This document shows positions 22,040 to 33,781 of a DNA stretch of 64,000 bases, in pieces. Location: NCBI GenBank assembly GCA_949361645.1, contig OX442421.1, positions 832,501 through 896,500 on the forward strand. The letters are read 5' to 3'. The notes beneath the pieces are model-generated. The model did not search any database. It saw only the letters and a list, made by a program, of their open reading frames with translations, and had not been told where the DNA came from. A program made the position numbers and the translations under genes. Positions within the stretch are counted from its first letter, which is position 1. Every line of letters begins with the position of its first letter. The DNA is from Spongilla lacustris. Its lineage: Eukaryota > Porifera > Demospongiae > Spongillida > Spongillidae.

Positions 22040-22570
22040 ACGAACAGAGTCTATCTGCGAAATGAGTAGCAGTTGAGGATGAAACCTTCAAACCCCGCTA
22101 ATACTATATATAAAAGTAGCCATCACATAGGCCCAGAACTGACAGTTCGTGCCGTGTCCCTGACGCGATATACAGTCGATGTAAAGCCAACTCTTTATAC
22201 TCTTATACCAACACTCCCTGGCTTAGCCCATAGCCCTGTTCTATCGCAAAATGAGTGTACTACCTTCAAACTATTTACGCCCAGCCGTGCGTGTCCCTAA
22301 CGATTTATAGCATAACCTCGTACCAACTCTCCCTGGCATTGTCCATAGCCCAGTTCTATCGCAAAATGAGTGCACTAGAGGTTGAAACCTTCAAACCCTA
22401 TGAAAATAATTTATAAAAGTTGCTATTAGTACACGCCCAGAACTGCCAGTAGGTTCGTGCCGTGTCCCTAATGATTGACGCGATAGTCAATGCTCATACC
22501 AACACTCCCTGGCTTAGTCCATAGCTCAGTTCTATCGCAAAATGAGAATGAAACCTTTAACATTATTTAC
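22040..22570. repeat. Diverged tandem repeat, about 3 units of 140-170 bp
   Basis: Recurring landmarks are CAAAATGAG, GAAACCTTCAAACCC, CGCCCAGAACTG, GTGTCCCTAA and ACTCCCTGGC...CCATAG. Units start near 22,055, 22,240, 22,355 and 22,525 and differ by indels. Non-coding. Confidence 0.75.
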
Positions 22571-22873
22571 AAAAGTAGCTATACGCCCAGGACTGACAGT
22601 ATGTCTAAAACGCTGTTTCGTGCCACTACATGTTTTCAAAGCTATGGAAAAGGGCAAAACCTATCCAGTTTTGTCCAGATTGCTACGAAGAACATATTTA
22701 CAAACGATCAAGCTTAAAAAACGTACAGAACAGTTTTTGCATGCCCAGAAAGGATTCACATAGCTTCATTACTCAGTTTTTATTTAAAGCTCCCGATGAT
22801 TCATTCACTTGAATGTTTCTAGACAAGCCTTACCTGTCATAAATTGGGTGGAATACATTCGAGGCTCTATTCG

Positions 22874-23129
22874 ACAAGTATATAAAAACATTCTCTATGA
22901 GAAAGTTGGTGGTATATAGGATTGGAAGGCATGCAATAGTGGTGTAAAAAAGGAAGGGAACAAAATATAATAGTCCTATATTTAGCATTTCTAGGATATT
23001 ACATGTATGTTATTTGTGTGCTAAATATAGGACTATTACTTATTATTAGACCTTTGTTCCCTTGCTTTTTACACCACTATTGCCTTCAAATCCTATATAT
23101 CACCAACTTTCTCATTTTTATATACTTGT
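22874..23129. mobile_element. Long-hairpin MITE, copy 2
   Basis: A relative of the element at 1720-1998. Its inverted arms start ACAAGTATATAAAAA and contain GGTATATAGGATT, TAGTGGTGTAAAA and GGGAACAA before the central CTAAATATAGGACTATTA. It is more diverged and asymmetric than copy 1, so it is older. Confidence 0.85.
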
Positions 23130-24474
23130 TTCATTGCTTTTTATTCATAATTGTATGCATATATGCTTTCAAAAAGTCATGACTGATGCAATTGAAAATA
23201 ATATATTAACTGAATTTCATAAGTCATGTTGCAACAGACATATTTATACTGATCACATATACTACTATCTAAACTTGGTATATAGAATATCATTTATATA
23301 GTACTAACTCAGCCATGGATGATAATTATAGTTCAGTCTATCAACAATGTTACTCAGTGTAAATATAAAAGTAGTGATACCAGCGAAACTTTATCTTCTC
23401 ATATATAAGTCTGTTTTCTTCTTCATATGACAGTAACAGGTGTGTCCATCGAGTCATCTCAGTATTCTGCAAATTAAAGTGATCTGTGTCAACTCACCCC
23501 ATGCACCAGACAATACACTCAGCATGCTTAAATGTACTTAACAAGCAGGGTCCTTCACAAGCAGCTACAATGCATGTGCTCACCACCAAAACCGTTTTTA
23601 GTGAAGCCATACCTACTGTACAGGTATGATATTAGCAATCACACATCTGACCTCTGCTCAATCATTTAGAGATCGATCATCTAGATTTTAATACAACTAA
23701 TTTATTTCTTGTATGGCTAACATTAAGACATTACGTTAACCAATGTTTGCCTCACAACCTGAATTTTAGCTGGAAAATTATGAACAGCTCAGGGTCAGGC
23801 AATATAAACATTTTTGTTTCACTGACTTGGACTTCAGATAATGTCTCCCATGTTTTGTTTAATGGTCAGTGTGTAGTGGCAGAGAATATAGGCTTGACAG
23901 TATGCATCTACTAAACTGGAAATGTGCAAACCAGTGTCGGCTGCTCACTACTGGTAAAATAGAAGTTGTAAGTATGTATAAGGAGAGGAGTAGGGGTAGG
24001 AGGGAGGTGAAGGAGGGGTCAAGAGACATGCTGATATTGAGTGTAATCAATTTCGTACCTAATTAAATCAGCCAAAATGTGAATTTCACAGATAAATAAA
24101 CTTGGCGGCATCAATTAATATTGCTCGTGTCTCCGGTGTCTTTTTAGTCTTGAATGTCACTGTGTATTAGACACATGGCATTAGCAAGATAGCTACTTTT
24201 TGCTGTATATGATTAAAGCCATGCTTAAGGATTACAATCAAACTGAATAACTAACTGTTTTAGTGGTGTTGTATGGGCTGGATGTCTTTGTATAGGTTTG
24301 ATCGAAAATTTGCATATCTTGTAGGAACAGCGTCTCTTTGTAATATCCTCACATGTCTAGCCGTCTGGCTTATCTTCGTGTGCATGTCAAAATACGTGCC
24401 TAGATATATATATGTCATCTGAGGGTAAGTGCAAACAAACATGACACACTGACCTTAAATAGATTGATTCCCTC
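23130..24474. other. No gene seen
   Basis: AT-rich sequence with short frames only. No element recognised. Confidence 0.5.
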
Positions 24475-24705
24475 CAGTGCGCATACTTGAGTAAGAGTTT
24501 TTATAAATGTCCTGTTTTGTTCTTTAGAGTGCAGTGTGATTTTAATTTATTGCCGTATTGGAGAAGATACCAGCTTTGGTTACATCGCCTCTTGCACGGT
24601 TCAGTGCATTATATGATTCATACATAGAGACGAGAGCGAAAGAAAATCCGGCGATTACGCTATCACAGAACAAGCAATCGCATTAGCGAACATTTTAAAG
24701 CAGAA
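24475..24705 (+). repeat. Inverted repeat, right member
   Basis: Inverted partner of 20,500-20,760. The pair could be long terminal inverted repeats of an old element of about 4.2 kb, or two copies of one dispersed repeat in opposite orientation. No transposase is recognisable between them apart from the relic just outside at 20.1-20.3 kb. Confidence 0.75.
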
Positions 24706-25299
24706 GGCTATTCGGACCAATCCATGTCGAGCGACAGTATTTCCTGACGACAGAATTTTCTTAGGATATACGGTCTCGCTACGTTGATTGTGAGCAACAC
24801 AATTTCCTGAGGAAAAATTGTCGCCGCGACACAATTTCCGGGCAACAGATTTTCCTGTGACACCGCATCGACAATTCGCCCATTATCCGAATACCTATAT
24901 CTGGATACGCGTTTACGATATTACATGTACGGTATTATTCCGTAATGTGTACGTCTATTTTGAAACGTAACGTTAACATCACTGTTGTTACTATTAATTT
25001 ATATATATACGTGAGGACGAGATCAGATGCAGAAACAATTACAATTTACATATACGGGCAGTGATTTGAACTAGCCAACAAATCTTCTTCTTCATGTGTA
25101 ATGATGATGGACAGTTCCAGCTACAAATAAAAGTTAGTTAGCTTAGTGTTTTTCGAACGAGCTGGTTTTCTGCACTGATCAATCTCTCTGAACTGATATT
25201 ACCGCGATATGATCGCACTTAGGCCTGCACGTAGTTACTTGTATTTTGAAAACTCGCGATGGTGAAATGGAGGCAGCATGGAAGGTGTAGGTACATGCG
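24706..25299. other. No gene seen
   Basis: No gene or element recognised. A cluster of CAATTTCC and TTTTCCTG motifs occurs at 24,740-24,860. Confidence 0.4.
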
Positions 25300-25307
25300 G
25301 TTGCAGC

Positions 25308-26156
25308 CAGTGATGCCGCGGCCAGCTTTTGACAATCCGGTCACGTTCACGGCTGGCCGTTTGGATATAGACGGTCACGTTCACGGTCAAAGACGGACCG
25401 TATGATTTCAATACGGTCACGTACACGGCTGGCCGTCAACCGTCAAAATTTTAATACGGTCACGCGGACGGTCATTATTTATGCTATAGAAGTTTGGCAT
25501 GCACGTATCAATAGAAATGGTTCATGAACGGTATGCATGGGCATAGCAGAACAAGTGTGAAAGTAAAGATTCAATTAACTAAAGCCTTTATTGCTGCTGA
25601 GAAAGAGAACAGATTCAATCCTGGCTGGATCCATCCTCCATCTTCACAATGAGTCTCAACTGGGAGAAAACTCGCTTGCACGTGGAATCCACGCGATAAC
25701 GCATAATCATGGCAAGTCGCGTCCCCAGACCCACATTCGGCAGCAGCGGATGGATTACATCGCACATATCAGGCTGGGGACGAGACTATGTCATGGCGAG
25801 GTGGACAACGTAAATAATAATAAAATTTTTAATGGTTCCATAGCCACGTGTTGGTGACAGTCGGGTGGGTTTGCTGCAGACTTCACCGCGCTCTCAGGTG
25901 GCTTATCCTCAAAGGTTCTTGGAAAGACGACATTTGCCACGCAGGGAAAAAAATCCACTGCACGTGACGCTAGTGACGTGATAGGCTTAATGGACCGTCA
26001 AAAGTTCTGACGGCCACGGACGGCCAGCAAATAAATTTGACGGCTAATTATTTTTCACGGTTTAATCACGTGATCGGTAAGCTTCCCGGTCACGGTCACG
26101 GTCGGCCGTCAAAAACCGTCAAATGAATACGGTCCGTGCTGGCCGCGGCATCACTG
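25308..26156. mobile_element. Non-autonomous hAT transposon
   Basis: 849 bp with inverted ends CAGTGATGCCGCGGCCAG and an exact 8-bp target duplication GTTGCAGC (25,300-25,307 and 26,157-26,164). An 8-bp duplication and CAGNG termini are the hAT signature. Both subterminal regions are dense in GACGG, CACGG and GGCCGTC words, likely transposase-binding clusters. Interior frames of up to 88 codons do not resemble a transposase, so it depends on a source element elsewhere. Confidence 0.93.
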
Positions 26157-26164
26157 GTTGCAGC

Positions 26165-27189
26165 ACACTTGAACTAGAAACTGTTCTTCCTGTTAGCCGG
26201 ATCGACAATGAGAATGTTAAAACTGGTATTATCACTTCTCTGCTGTGTCCAAGGTACATGTATGTTCAGAACACAATAGGTGATGTGTATGCACAACTGA
26301 ATGCATGTAAAAGAATTTTGGGGGATATAGGTTTAAGATGTTGGTGGGGTAGGGGAAGGAGATAAAGTTATGGAATTATTAATAAGGGCAGGTGATGTGT
26401 GGCTACCTTCATAGAACTGTAAAAGCTTGACCTGTGTTATTCGTACTGTCATGGGTTAATATTCTGTAATAAATTAAGGTAGAGAGGGGAAGGATTGTCT
26501 ATTTTTGCGGCCCTCCCCCCCCTCCCCCCTAACTATCACTACTCAATATGTATATGTATGAGTGTAATTCACCCACTAGTGCTGCTGATCTGTTAGATCA
26601 TATCGTGTGTAGCTGGTGCCCAAACCTCCTCCAAACCTCTGTGTCCTGGGACTGTTGCATCATGCATGTACCTGTACTGTCAGTGGGACTGGATTATTTA
26701 CACAATGGAGCTTCAGTGGTCTAATAATTATTAGTAACGCCCTCCTTCTAATTACGTATAGCGTGACCTTGCTAAACGGTATATGCGCATGTGGAATTTC
26801 AATTGTGCGCATTGACTGGACATGACAGGAAAAGGAATGCAGTGTTTGAATTCGTTTTCACTTTTTGATTTGCTAGTTCTGGTGAGTCATGGTTTGCTTT
26901 TAAACATCAGATGTCTATAATGAGCCATCAGTTAAGAAATATATGGTAATACCGTAAATGATCTAATTGTTGACTTAGTTTCCAGCCGCATACAACCGTG
27001 AGACCTTCAAAATTATCTAGTGACCCCTCTCCAAAACAATTTGTTTGTCGAGTTTCTTCGTGCACATTGAACGGATCCCAACGAAATTGGGTGTGTAACT
27101 AAAGGACATACGTACGCAAGTTTTCAGTCTTACGCATCTAACATCGGACTAAACGTTGTGCCGTTATTCATAAAAAAGCGCCATTGACT
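26165..27189. other. No gene seen
   Basis: Short frames only. A C-rich run occurs at 26,512-26,528. No element recognised. Confidence 0.5.
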
Positions 27190-27388
27190 CAGTGGCGGAT
27201 CCAGGGGGGGGGGGGGGGGGGGTCTAAGGGGTCTAAAGACCCCCCCCCCCATCGGCCCGACCAGTTATGAATAAATTAACTTATGAATAATTAATTACAT
27301 GATTGACGAGTTGAAAAACGAAGCGTTCAGTGTATAAGTGCATTTCCTAATGCCATTACTTGCCTTTTTGGTGTAAATTAACCAAATA

Positions 27389-27391
<3 letters not shown>

Positions 27392-27435
<44 letters not shown>
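27392..27435. repeat. (ATT)n microsatellite
   Basis: About 14 uninterrupted trinucleotides inside the TIR element. Confidence 0.95.
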
Positions 27436-27489
27436 GTGAACGCGAGTGAACTGATTAGCGAGTTAGCATTCGACCCAAGGTGTGTGCGA

Positions 27490-27494
<5 letters not shown>

Positions 27495-27532
<38 letters not shown>
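27495..27532. repeat. (GT)n microsatellite
   Basis: About 19 uninterrupted dinucleotides, followed by GGAGGGGGG. Confidence 0.95.
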
Positions 27533-27533
<1 letters not shown>

Positions 27534-28001
27534 AGGGGGGTCTAAAGCCAAGGGCCAAGGCCCTCCGGAATGGTGCGAGCAAGAAGTAAGCGATCAAAGG
27601 AAGATAGTTTACCTCAGGAAACAGGTAGGGCTAAATCAAGTAGGTATGTAATACTATTAAAGGTAAAACGTGTGTGACGTTTAGACCAGAATACGGCCAC
27701 AATGGCTTTGCGTAGAGTTTTCTATTCGCTATCCTTATCCACGTTGACTCACGCGAGCTTCTATATTAATCAATTCGATATTGCGCTCGCTAGCTATCAA
27801 TATTGAATACACTTTCAAAGTATGCTTATTTTCATGCTAAATGAACGCAAAACTGAAAAAGCGGCTGGGGGAGCTTACAGCGCTCTCCCAGACCTCCCTA
27901 GCTGTTACGGGAGGGGGCACGCCCCCTCCAGTACCCACCCCCGCTTGTGAATATAGTTATTAGACCCCCCCCCCCTTCCAGAAATCCTGGATCCGCCGCT
28001 G

Positions 28002-28292
28002 ATTGTAGGGCCTAATTTGTTAAGATCGACGTTTTCCCATGCGCTTTTGATAGCTTGGTTAAATCGTACGATGGGCATTCTATCGATTTAGCTACGGTAT
28101 GAGCTCATTGCGATAAAACTACCACACAAAACATTTTTTGAAACATCAGTGGCTTGGTAGTGTCGCCATTTTGAATAATTTCGATTAACTATAATTTAAA
28201 ACACTGCGTCGGTCCGGTTATTTCTGGTTATTCGAATGGCTGAGGGCGTTGCCTGTGTTGATGGTACTTTTGATAACCAAAACCGACAACAT
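28002..28292. other. No gene seen
   Basis: Short spacer between two GC-rich TIR elements. Confidence 0.4.
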
Positions 28293-29109
28293 CAGGGGCG
28301 GATCTAGGGGGGGGGGGGGGGCACCAGGGGCACGTGCTCCCCCCCCTTCCGGACGGCTCATTAAATATTCATGAGTGCATTTTGCGTACCGCGAGCAATT
28401 ATAAACTCACTAAACAGTGCCGCGGTTAGCTACAGCGCGGATACATGTACTGACAGGGGCGGATCTAGGGGGCACCAAGGGCACGCGCCCCACCTTCCGG
28501 ACGACTCATTAAATATACATGAATGTATTTTGCGTACCGTGTGCGATTTATAATTATAACCGCACGAAACACTGCCGCGGTTAGCTACAGCGCGGATACA
28601 TGTACATGTACACGTTCAAGCGCACGGGAAGGGCCAATTACAAAGTATGATTACGATTATATTTGCAAACGTGCGTATTGAAAAGAAGCGGGGATCAGTA
28701 TAATTATACTAAAAAGATTAACAAGATTGCAGCATCGCATCGCATATTAAAGCTGAGCTATATTTTTTGGCTCACAAATGTTACTAGTTACATTTTAAAA
28801 ATACGAACGCTACTGATAAACTCGTACTTTGGCAGTTGCTACAATTAATATGTGAAAAAAAATACATGCATTGCACACGTATAAACAATATAGCTTCTAT
28901 TTAACAGGCCTGCTTTTTTGCGTACTTTTCGGAGCTTTTTCAACGCAAAACGCTCTGGGGCGGAGCCCCAGGCCCCGATGGGGGAGCTTGCAGCGCTCCC
29001 CCACACCCCCTAGCTGGGCGGGAGGGGTGCCCCCCTACCGCCCCCTCCCCGGGGCGGCGCCTCTAATTGTGCCCCCCCCCGCCTTTCCTATTTCCTGGAT
29101 CCGCCCCTG
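28293..29109. mobile_element. GC-rich TIR element, copy 2, with duplicated left end
   Basis: Bounded by CAGGGGCGGATCTAGG and the inverted CCTGGATCCGCCCCTG. The left terminal 161 bp is present twice in tandem (28,293-28,453 and 28,454 to about 28,612), including CATTTTGCGTACC and GCCGCGGTTAGCTACAGCGC. The right side carries the GGGGGAGCTTGCAGCGCTCC block seen at 21.1 and 27.9 kb. No coding capacity. Confidence 0.8.
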
Positions 29110-29630
29110 AGCTGCACCTACCGAGTACGAGTCGATCTTCAAGACGGGCTAGCAAGGCTGCTGTATCGACATACCATTCGTGCAAAGCAGTTGCCAGTGA
29201 AGGGAAACATTATTGTCTAATACATAGGTGGTAAGACTTGTGAGGGGCACATTTTTGTATTACCCAGCATACGTTCTAAAATGATGAGGGCAGAATGACA
29301 CCCCCTGGTTTTGCTGCTTATGCAAAAATTATCTACATGCTGGTGTACAGAGGGGCAATTCTGTCTCCATGCTTTGATGCGTGCGATGTCCCAGCAAATG
29401 AAAGCTACTAACCACATCAACCTCTGCCTCAGTATTGTATCATGCAGTACCATCTCCAACATCATCTGTGGTAGTACTTAGGTAATTTGATTTGTGTGAT
29501 GTATGAATATAATTTATCACGTGAGATGAAATTATTAATTATTATACTAACAGTCATCTTCTGTTTGATCCATGAGGCAATTGTAGATTTTGGGAGTGGA
29601 TGAATGAAACACAGGAATGAAACACAACTG
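29110..29630. other. No recognised gene
   Basis: A minus-strand frame of 82 codons (29,217-29,465) has a coding-like look with several cysteines, but I cannot match it to a family and see no splice context. Otherwise nothing. Confidence 0.35.
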
Positions 29631-30214
29631 TTAACAGATTAGTGCCCAGATTACGTTACGTTATTCAATACGTTATGGCCCAGATTAAATTTTAAATTTT
29701 CTTAGTTTTAAAATAGTCGGAGCGACACGTCATATAACTTTCAAACGATGAAAGTTTTGTATTGTGAACTTTATGAAAAACGATGCTACGAGAGTTTGGC
29801 CTTCTGACGGTGCAAACCGATCGGTTTGATTACTCGTGAAACAGATACAACTACGGAACGAAGCCATCAAGTAGCGCTCGCGACTGTCATGGCGGCTTGA
29901 ACAAACAGGTTAGTGCGTAACTTTGTTGTGTGCACTATATTGACTTTGGTATTCACTTCAAACTACGTACATGTATCTTTCGTGCATGAAAGTGGGTCTA
30001 TGAGACGCGCACCTATCGCATAGGCCTTGGCTAATCCTATCGTTCTGTACGTAGCAATTAGCGGGTTTGTATTGATTGCTAAGAAGTAGCAGGGGAGTTT
30101 ATTTACCTTTGCTGCAACACTTTGCACTAGCTATTTTTGACCGTTCTATGTCCACGATGGTGGCAGCTGGTATGTACGTACATGTATGCTCTAATAATAG
30201 CGCAAGTGTGGAGT

Positions 30215-31545
30215 AGGGTGAAGTGTGATGGTTATAGTGTGTGCATGTGTGTAGTGTGATGGTGCAAGTGTGTGCATGTGTGTAGTGTCATGGCACAAGT
30301 GTGTGCATGTGTGTAGTGTGATGGTACAAGTGTGTGCATGTGTGTAGTGTCATGGTACAAGTGTGTGCATGTGTGTAGTGTCATGGTACAAGTGTGTGCA
30401 TGTGTGTAGTGTGATGGTACAAGTGTGTGCATGTGTGTAGTGTCATGGTACAAGTGTGTGCATGTGTGTAGTGTCATGGTACAAGTGTGTGCATGTATGT
30501 AGTGTGATGGTTCAAGTGTCTACATGTGTGTAGTGTCATGGTACAAGTGTGTGCATGTGGGTAGTGTGATGGTACAAGTGTGTGCATGTGTGTAGTGTCA
30601 TGGTAAGTGTGCATGTGTGTGGTGTGATGGTTGCATGTATGTAGTGTGATGGTTCAAGTGTCTACATGTGTGTAGTGTGATGGTACAAGTGTGTGCATGT
30701 GGGTAGTGTGATGGTACAAGTGTGTGCATGTGTGTAGTGTCATGGTACAAGTGTGCATGAGTGTAGTGTCAATGTGTGCATGTGTGTAGTGTCATGGCAC
30801 AAGTGTGTGCATGTGTGTAGTGTCATGGCACAAGTGTGTGCATGTGTGTAGTCATGGCACAAGTGTGTGCATGTGTGTAGTGTGATGGTGCAAGTGTGTG
30901 CATGTGTGTAGTGTCATGGTACAAGTGTGAGCATGTGTGTAGTGTGATGGTACAAGTGTGTGCATGTGTGTAGTGTGATGGTACAAGTGTGTGCATGTGT
31001 GTAGTGTGATGGTACAAGTGTGTGCATGTGTGTAGTGTGATGGTACAAGTGTGTGCATGTGTGTAGTGTGATGGTACAAGTGTGTGCATGTGTGTAGTGT
31101 GATGGTACAAGTGTGTGCATGTGTGTAGTGTGATGGTACAAGTGTGTGCATGTGTGTAGTGTGATGGTACAAGTGTGTGCATGTGGGTAGTGTCATGGCA
31201 CAAGTGTGTGCATGTGTGTAGTGTCATGCCACAAGTGTGTGCATGTGTAGTGTCATGGCACAAGTGTGTGCATGTGTGTAGTGTCATGGTGCAAGTGTGT
31301 GCATGTGTGTAGTGTCATGGTACAAGTGTGTGCATGTGTGTAGTGTCATGGTACAAGATGTGTGTAGTGTCATGGTACAAGTGTGTGCATGTGTGTAGTG
31401 TCATGGTACAAGTGTGAGCATGTGTGTAGTGTCATGGTACAAGTGTGTGCATGTGTGTAGTGTCATGGTACAAGATGTGTGTAGTGTCATGGTACAAGTG
31501 TGTGCATGTTTGTAGTTTGGGTACTAGTGTGCACATGTGTGTAGG
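30215..31545. repeat. 31-bp minisatellite, about 42 copies
   Basis: Period 31, measured from successive TACAAGTGTG words at 30,951 and 30,982. The core is GTGTAGTGTSATGGTACAAG plus TGTGTGCATGT. The central part (30,940-31,190) is highly homogeneous and the edges carry deletions. The long Thr/His-rich minus-strand frames are repeat artefacts. Confidence 0.97.
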
Positions 31546-31559
31546 AGGGAGGAATACAG

Positions 31560-31735
31560 AGTGACGTCTGGTGATGTGAAGCACTGGATTGTGGCTCAAA
31601 GTATAACCTTTATCCCATGTGTAGCCCACTTCAAACATTTCAAATGCTAATTTCCCTCCATCATAGGTTACACTTTCCATCCCTACTACTGCTCGCTGGA
31701 CAAGCTGGAAGTATCTGGAAACATGCCCTGGCATC
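31560..31735 (-). other. Coding-like minus-strand stretch, unassigned
   Basis: About 50 codons following a splice-acceptor-like TTCCAG read as a globular-looking peptide (GMESVTYDGGKLAFEMFEVG and so on) up to the edge of the minisatellite. It may be an exon captured by the TTAA element or a relic of its gene. I do not recognise the family. Confidence 0.25.
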
Positions 31736-32039
31736 CTCCCTTGTGAATGTCCGCTTCCGTTTATTTATATGGAAATTCATTATTTGTGTATGCCGCTGAT
31801 TTATTGCGGTAATTGTCACCTTTTTTGTGGGAAATTTTTCAACGCAACCTTTAAAACAGAACCTTGGAAACTGAAGCCCTAGGTGTGGCGAAGCTTCGTA
31901 TCTAATATTAGGTCTTGAAAGCTAACCGTTGCGTAACGCCGCTATTGTACAGTCCACTATTGCATTTGGACGCTTCCGCGCGTCCGTGGGACTTCAGTAC
32001 ATTGACGCGTGAACGCGCCCGTGGGCACTAATCTGTTAA

Positions 32040-33465
32040 TGCAAGCATGCTGTACGTATATATGAAAGCTTTATTGAGCCAAATTAAAGCTGCATGGAAG
32101 CTGGCCGTGGCAAGAGTCGGTCATATGATTAAAAACCCGGCCGGCGGCAAAACGCGCATATCATTTTTCGATCTGAAGTGGGATATTTTATACCCCGCGG
32201 GGACCGGGGTTCAGCAGCATATGCCACAGACCAGCACCAGTTGCATGAATATTAAACTCAAACTAAGATCCGCTCAATAAAAAATCATCCATGACTGAAT
32301 TAACATCCTAGCCTCTCTACTACTTGTCCATCAACCCTATACTGCCAAGATCGCAGTAATGTCTAATGATATGGCAGAGCTGCATCGCAGAATTTTAAAT
32401 TAACTGGCGATTTGTAATTAGCTAAGTCCGGAAGATTTAAATGGCGATTTGGTAAGACACGATATGAATTTAAATATACACGTCCTGCAGGCGGCAGTAA
32501 CACAACACACAAATAAGCAATAATTATGAAATTTTGCTTTCAAAGTTGGAGGCAGAGTGATCTCCTGAAAAGTAACATCCACTGGGGTGGTCAGTGGGAA
32601 GGGTGATGGAGACCAGGTGTTGAAGGTTAACCATCAGCTTGGGGGGTTTGCTGTGGTCTTCTCCCATCATCTCAACCTCCCTCAATACTGTGTTTCTGCA
32701 GCCATTGAAAACCAAGCCAGCCATTCGGACATCTGTGGTTCTGAGTGTGTACATTCGGTGCTGTGCATTATAGATCTAGACCACCGTAATTAACATCGTG
32801 CGTATGTGTGCATCGAATTCGAAGCGAAGGAAGCCACAGAGCAATGTAAATTCAATTTCTGAGAGAAACTTCGCTCCCCCCCCCCCCCCCCCCCAATCGA
32901 TAGCAATATTATAAGAGGTGAGTGATACCTAAGGTGTAAATCAACACTGAGACAAATCCTATAAATAAATAACATAAAATACGATGAGAACTTCAAATAA
33001 TATATGGTATCCTTGTTTGCAGACACAATATCTTTCACTCACAGCGCTTCGGTGGGCTGAATACGTATCGTCGCAAATCCTGTATTTCATGTTGCTAGCG
33101 TGTTACAGACGAAACGTGTGGTTTTGGGCATCCGTAAGTTCCGTAATGTAAATGATTGCGTATAGTCAACGTACGTGAGATAGCCGTACAATATACGTGT
33201 AATAAAATTCCATATAATCGGTACGAAAGTAATATCAGAAAGAGTCCTCACTTTGCATTTGCAAATCTCGATGAATGGAAAACTACGCCAGCCTTCTGTC
33301 AACACTGCGCCGAATTTATCTAAACGTCTACTTACTTTGCAAATTTCACCAAAGTATTAAACGGCACTTGAAGGTATGTCGTCATTTTATAATTACGCAC
33401 TCTAAATTAGCACAGCTGAGCGTAAGCGTACCCGCTCGATGGTTGCAGTGGAAGCCTAGGCACTC
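32040..33465. other. No recognised gene; poly-C tract
   Basis: A homopolymer of about 19 C lies at 32,876-32,894. A minus-strand frame at 32,524-32,754 looks coding-like but is not assignable. No element ends were found. Confidence 0.4.
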
Positions 33466-33660
33466 CACTCACGTACACACCCACAATCACACACATGTAC
33501 ACATCCACAATCACACACATGTACAACACCCACAATCCTACGGCACTACACACATGTACACACACCCACAACCCACACATGTACGTACACACCCACAAGT
33601 GAAAATCCCATGGCACTCCACACATGTCCACACCCACAATCCCTAAGCACTCCACCTCTA
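33466..33660. repeat. 34-bp minisatellite, short allele (copy A)
   Basis: About five or six irregular units of the type CACTCCACACATGTACACAC + CCACAATCC. It is positionally equivalent to the 4.9-kb array at 48,045-52,945 in copy B. Confidence 0.85.
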
Positions 33661-33781
33661 CATAACAGAGTTTTCATAAAGACAGCATATTAGGCAGTGC
33701 AACAAGTAGTTCATGATAAAAATACTGAATAAGGTTGTTCAGAGGCCACCCACAATCCCTTGCATAGTCTTGAAAACAAAG

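Larger units (their letters stand above)
27190..28001. mobile_element. GC-rich TIR element, copy 1
   Basis: About 812 bp bounded by CAGTGGCGGATCCAGG and the inverted CCTGGATCCGCCGCTG, with homopolymeric G and C stretches inside each end. It contains (ATT)n at 27,392-27,435, (GT)n at 27,495-27,532 and the shared GGGGGAGCTTACAGCGCT block. Flanks share only ATTG, so a target duplication is not demonstrated. No transposase frame. Confidence 0.8.
29635..32035. mobile_element. TTAA-flanked transposon with internal minisatellite
   Basis: Inverted ends CAGATTAGTGCCCA (29,635) and TGGGCACTAATCTG (ending 32,035) are each bordered by TTAA (29,631-29,634 and 32,036-32,039). TTAA target duplications are characteristic of piggyBac and Kolobok superfamilies; the ends alone do not decide between them. 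About half of the 2401 bp is the 31-bp minisatellite. No transposase frame is visible, so it is non-autonomous. Confidence 0.75.

Noticed and set aside
27182..28009. 8-bp hAT target duplication around the GC-rich TIR element
   Set aside because: Flanks share only ATTG; the remaining positions differ. The element is kept without a superfamily call.
30232..31287. Thr/His-rich minus-strand frames (THMHTLVP)
   Set aside because: Artefacts of the 31-bp minisatellite, open in more than one frame.
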